A stretch of 64,000 nt of DNA from NCBI RefSeq assembly GCF_022346885.1, contig NZ_JAKRNK010000006.1, forward strand, positions 124,001 through 188,000, in the 5' to 3' direction. This stretch comes from Paenibacillus sp. ACRRX. GTDB taxonomy: Bacteria; Bacillota; Bacilli; Paenibacillales; Paenibacillaceae. Positions 62,281 through 64,000 of this stretch are shown here, one piece after another (position 1 is the stretch's first letter; each line of letters begins with the position of its first letter). The position numbers were made by a program, and so were the translations under genes. The notes beneath the pieces are model-generated. The model was not told the origin of the DNA, did not search any database, and saw only the letters and a list, made by a program, of their open reading frames with translations.

Positions 62281-63705
62281 CTATTCATGTTTTAATAAGA
62301 TATCTTTTGGATTCAATCGGAGAATCGATAATGCTGGAAGAATGGTTGATAAGATTGCGATCACTAGACCCAGCATACCTAACTTCAACAAATCTTCGGA
62401 GGTTACTCGCACATCAATATCAAGAACCGGCTCCACATCCTGACCTTGGTCAGGAATCATTCCAAACGAGAATCCGGGATTATTTTCAGCCTCCTGTTCT
62501 CCCACATAAGAAGCAACTTCATTCTGCAATAAACGATCTCCCATTTTTTGAGACACGGTCCCGCCTGTAAAGACAGAAAGGCTGAATGCTAGAGCAGCGA
62601 TACACAATACTTCTACTAATAGTTGTCCGATTAATTTTCCTTTTTTCTCGCCAATCGCGAGCAGAATTCCTAATTCTTTCCTCCTTTCCTTTATGGCCAA
62701 CGTAATAATAAGGCCTAAGATAATGGCTCCCGCAAAAGAGACCAAGTATATGATCCATTTCGAAGTCGATGCTACGTTCTCAATCGGGCCCACCATTTTT
62801 CGATATAATGCATCATGGGCATCGAGCTTAAATAGGTCGAAGTCAATGCCTGTTTTCTTGCCTTCTGCTTTGAAATCCTCAATATGGTTTGGATCATTCA
62901 AGTAATAAATGGCTTGGTCAATGGGGCTCCCTTTCGTTTCTTTATTTTCTGAAAACTCTTTTAATGATCCGTACGAAACATATACTTTGTTCGACGGATG
63001 AAACAACGGCGGTGCCGATTCCATGTTACCGTCTATCGTGGACGTTTCGTATATTCCGATAATCTGTAAATCTATTTTCGATGCACCATCTTGTGCTTGA
63101 ATTTTTAGCTGATCACCAACTTGCAGATTGTTTTGTTCAGCCAATTCTTTTTCAACGAGGGCTACTTTCTGATCCTTGTCATCCGGTGTTATGGAACGGC
63201 CATCGATGACTTTGTTCGTTTCGTCCGTAAATTCTTTTAGCAAATCAGAAACACGAACGCCTTGAATGAGTGTATTTGGCATTTTCATGCTCCCTTGGTT
63301 CCCGTCTACGGAACCGCCTAGCGCGTTATCTCCTTGATTGGTATTAATGGGGGTATAGCCATCTGCTATACCTTGACTGTCTTTTACATAGTTGAACTCT
63401 TTTACATGTGGGGATTCGGCTAACTTATCTGCTTCCTCTGTAGAAATTTCCGGACGATGTATTCTTTCATTTGGATTCTCAAGTCTCTGTTTTTGTACAT
63501 ACTTTTGAAATTTATCCCCATCTAATCCTAGCGTCACATCAACTCCTAACTTTTTCCTGACAAGATCATTCGCTGCCTTTGTGACATTCTGTATGGCGAA
63601 TCCCGCTAATACTAAATTAGTAAGCACCAAAAAGACGGCGAATAGGATGAATGACTTTCCCTTTCTTGCTTGTACACTTAAATAGGCGCGTTTGATAAAA
63701 TTCAT
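62281..63705 (-). CDS. MacB/FtsX-type ABC transporter permease
   Basis: 474 residues with four membrane helices: one near the N terminus (about 16-36), then a 280-residue extracellular domain, then three C-terminal helices (about 320-460), the MacB-fold arrangement. With the ATPase it probably exports or extracts a peptide or lipid. AAAGGAGG precedes the ATG. No adaptor gene is in this group, whereas an orphan adaptor lies at 58695. Confidence 0.9.
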   Translation of the reverse strand: MNFIKRAYLSVQARKGKSFILFAVFLVLTNLVLAGFAIQNVTKAANDLVRKKLGVDVTLGLDGDKFQKYVQKQRLENPNERIHRPEISTEEADKLAESPHVKEFNYVKDSQGIADGYTPINTNQGDNALGGSVDGNQGSMKMPNTLIQGVRVSDLLKEFTDETNKVIDGRSITPDDKDQKVALVEKELAEQNNLQVGDQLKIQAQDGASKIDLQIIGIYETSTIDGNMESAPPLFHPSNKVYVSYGSLKEFSENKETKGSPIDQAIYYLNDPNHIEDFKAEGKKTGIDFDLFKLDAHDALYRKMVGPIENVASTSKWIIYLVSFAGAIILGLIITLAIKERRKELGILLAIGEKKGKLIGQLLVEVLCIAALAFSLSVFTGGTVSQKMGDRLLQNEVASYVGEQEAENNPGFSFGMIPDQGQDVEPVLDIDVRVTSEDLLKLGMLGLVIAILSTILPALSILRLNPKDILLKHE

Positions 63706-63923
63706 AATTTCTAACCTCCTTTTTGATATCTATAATGTATAGGAGTGATCTGGAGTCTACATGAAGTTAGCGAGGAGCTTATCTAGAGAACGTTATGTTA
63801 TTATCTGGAAGATAATTCGGTGTCAACATAGAAAAACCCGTGAGGCTGCCGAATAGCAATCTCACGGATCGTGTGTATCTCTTGGAGATCTCTATGTAGC
63901 TTGAGAACCAAGATTTTCTTTGA
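63706..63923. other. Intergenic region upstream of the exporter genes
   Basis: On the minus strand TTCATG and TATACA, 18 bp apart, are a possible promoter for the permease gene. The terminator of the next gene occupies 63828-63867. Confidence 0.4.
63828..63867 (-). terminator. Terminator of the gene at the right edge
   Basis: On the minus strand CCGTGAG pairs with CTCACGG around a 17-base loop and is followed by GTTTTTC. Lies 57 bp after the stop at 63924. Confidence 0.7.
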
Positions 63924-64000
63924 TTATTTTTCTACATGGACATCAAGGGTTTGGACGCCAAGAACTTCATCGAGTTGTTTTTTCATTTGCTCCTTCGTGA
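63924..64000 (-). CDS. Partial CDS, C-terminal end of an unidentified protein
   Basis: Only the last 25 codons are in the window (ending ..LGVQTLDVHVEK and TAA). The frame continues past position 64000. A terminator follows. Too short to assign to a family. Confidence 0.55.
   Translation of the reverse strand, partial: TKEQMKKQLDEVLGVQTLDVHVEK

Noticed and set aside
1-64000. rRNA, tRNA and CRISPR arrays
   Set aside because: No cloverleaf, rRNA core sequence or regularly spaced repeat was noticed on either strand by reading; a tRNAscan or Infernal run was not possible.

Overview
The window looks like a chromosomal segment of a spore-forming, Gram-positive member of the Paenibacillaceae, most likely Paenibacillus. 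The evidence is a GerA/GerB/GerC-type germinant-receptor operon, a sporulation-type kinase beside a Spo0F-like receiver, a XerS-type recombinase, MprF, LrgAB, SLH-domain surface proteins, GGAGG-type ribosome binding sites with many TTG/GTG starts, and Firmicutes regulatory elements (a ydaO c-di-AMP riboswitch, CcpA cre sites, Fur boxes, TGTGA-N6-TCACA boxes). I saw no rRNA, tRNA or CRISPR array and no intact insertion sequence.

Layout. 0.1-8.4 kb: a large two-domain isoprenoid synthase, a membrane-anchored receiver protein and a Cache-domain histidine kinase, and a polar amino-acid ABC importer. 8.5-15.7 kb: a c-di-AMP riboswitch controlling a LysM-3D wall protein, a polysaccharide deacetylase lipoprotein, a pyrK-pyrD-(LpdD-like) operon preceded by an FNR-type box, and a PspA/DUF350/DUF4178/DUF4247 envelope-stress operon. 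16-19 kb: xerS and a MATE exporter. 19.2-25.9 kb: a compact gluconeogenesis locus, gapB, an SR1P-like peptide gene, ppdK, ccpN, the PPDK regulatory kinase/phosphorylase and glpX. 26-35.4 kb: intracellular subtilisin, LPMO chitin-binding protein, a second tyrosine recombinase, MprF, LrgAB, a small Cys-rich protein behind an FNR class II-type promoter, and a DCC-family protein. 35.6-43.6 kb: aldo/keto reductase, a PASTA pseudokinase, a gerB-gerA-gerC operon and a DJ-1/PfpI protein. 43.9-46.6 kb: an AraC/binding-protein fusion and a matching siderophore-binding lipoprotein, both with Fur-like boxes. 46.6-48 kb is decayed. 48-56.6 kb: AraC regulator plus VOC protein, a beta-lactamase/SLH protein and a BceRS-BceAB antimicrobial-peptide sensing module. 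56.9-63.7 kb: a sugar ABC importer operon that contains an HlyD-type adaptor, and a MacB-type ABC exporter pair with a small membrane protein on the other strand.

Three observations stand out. First, four copies of a 28-bp dif-like sequence (11-bp arm, 6-bp centre, 11-bp arm) lie in the same orientation between genes at 8.45, 15.85, 35.45 and 42.67 kb, one of them next to xerS; the right arm TTATGTAAACT is the XerD half of the Bacillus subtilis dif site. Second, the gluconeogenesis locus seems to hold the whole CcpN circuit, including an SR1P-like 59-residue peptide gene overlapping gapB, and a ccpN reading frame whose only well-placed start is an ATC codon. Third, several proteins are unusual: a double class I isoprenoid synthase, a PASTA protein with a kinase-like domain lacking catalytic motifs, and an exporter adaptor inside a sugar importer operon. 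Calls were made from the sequence and memory of the families; no database search was possible.
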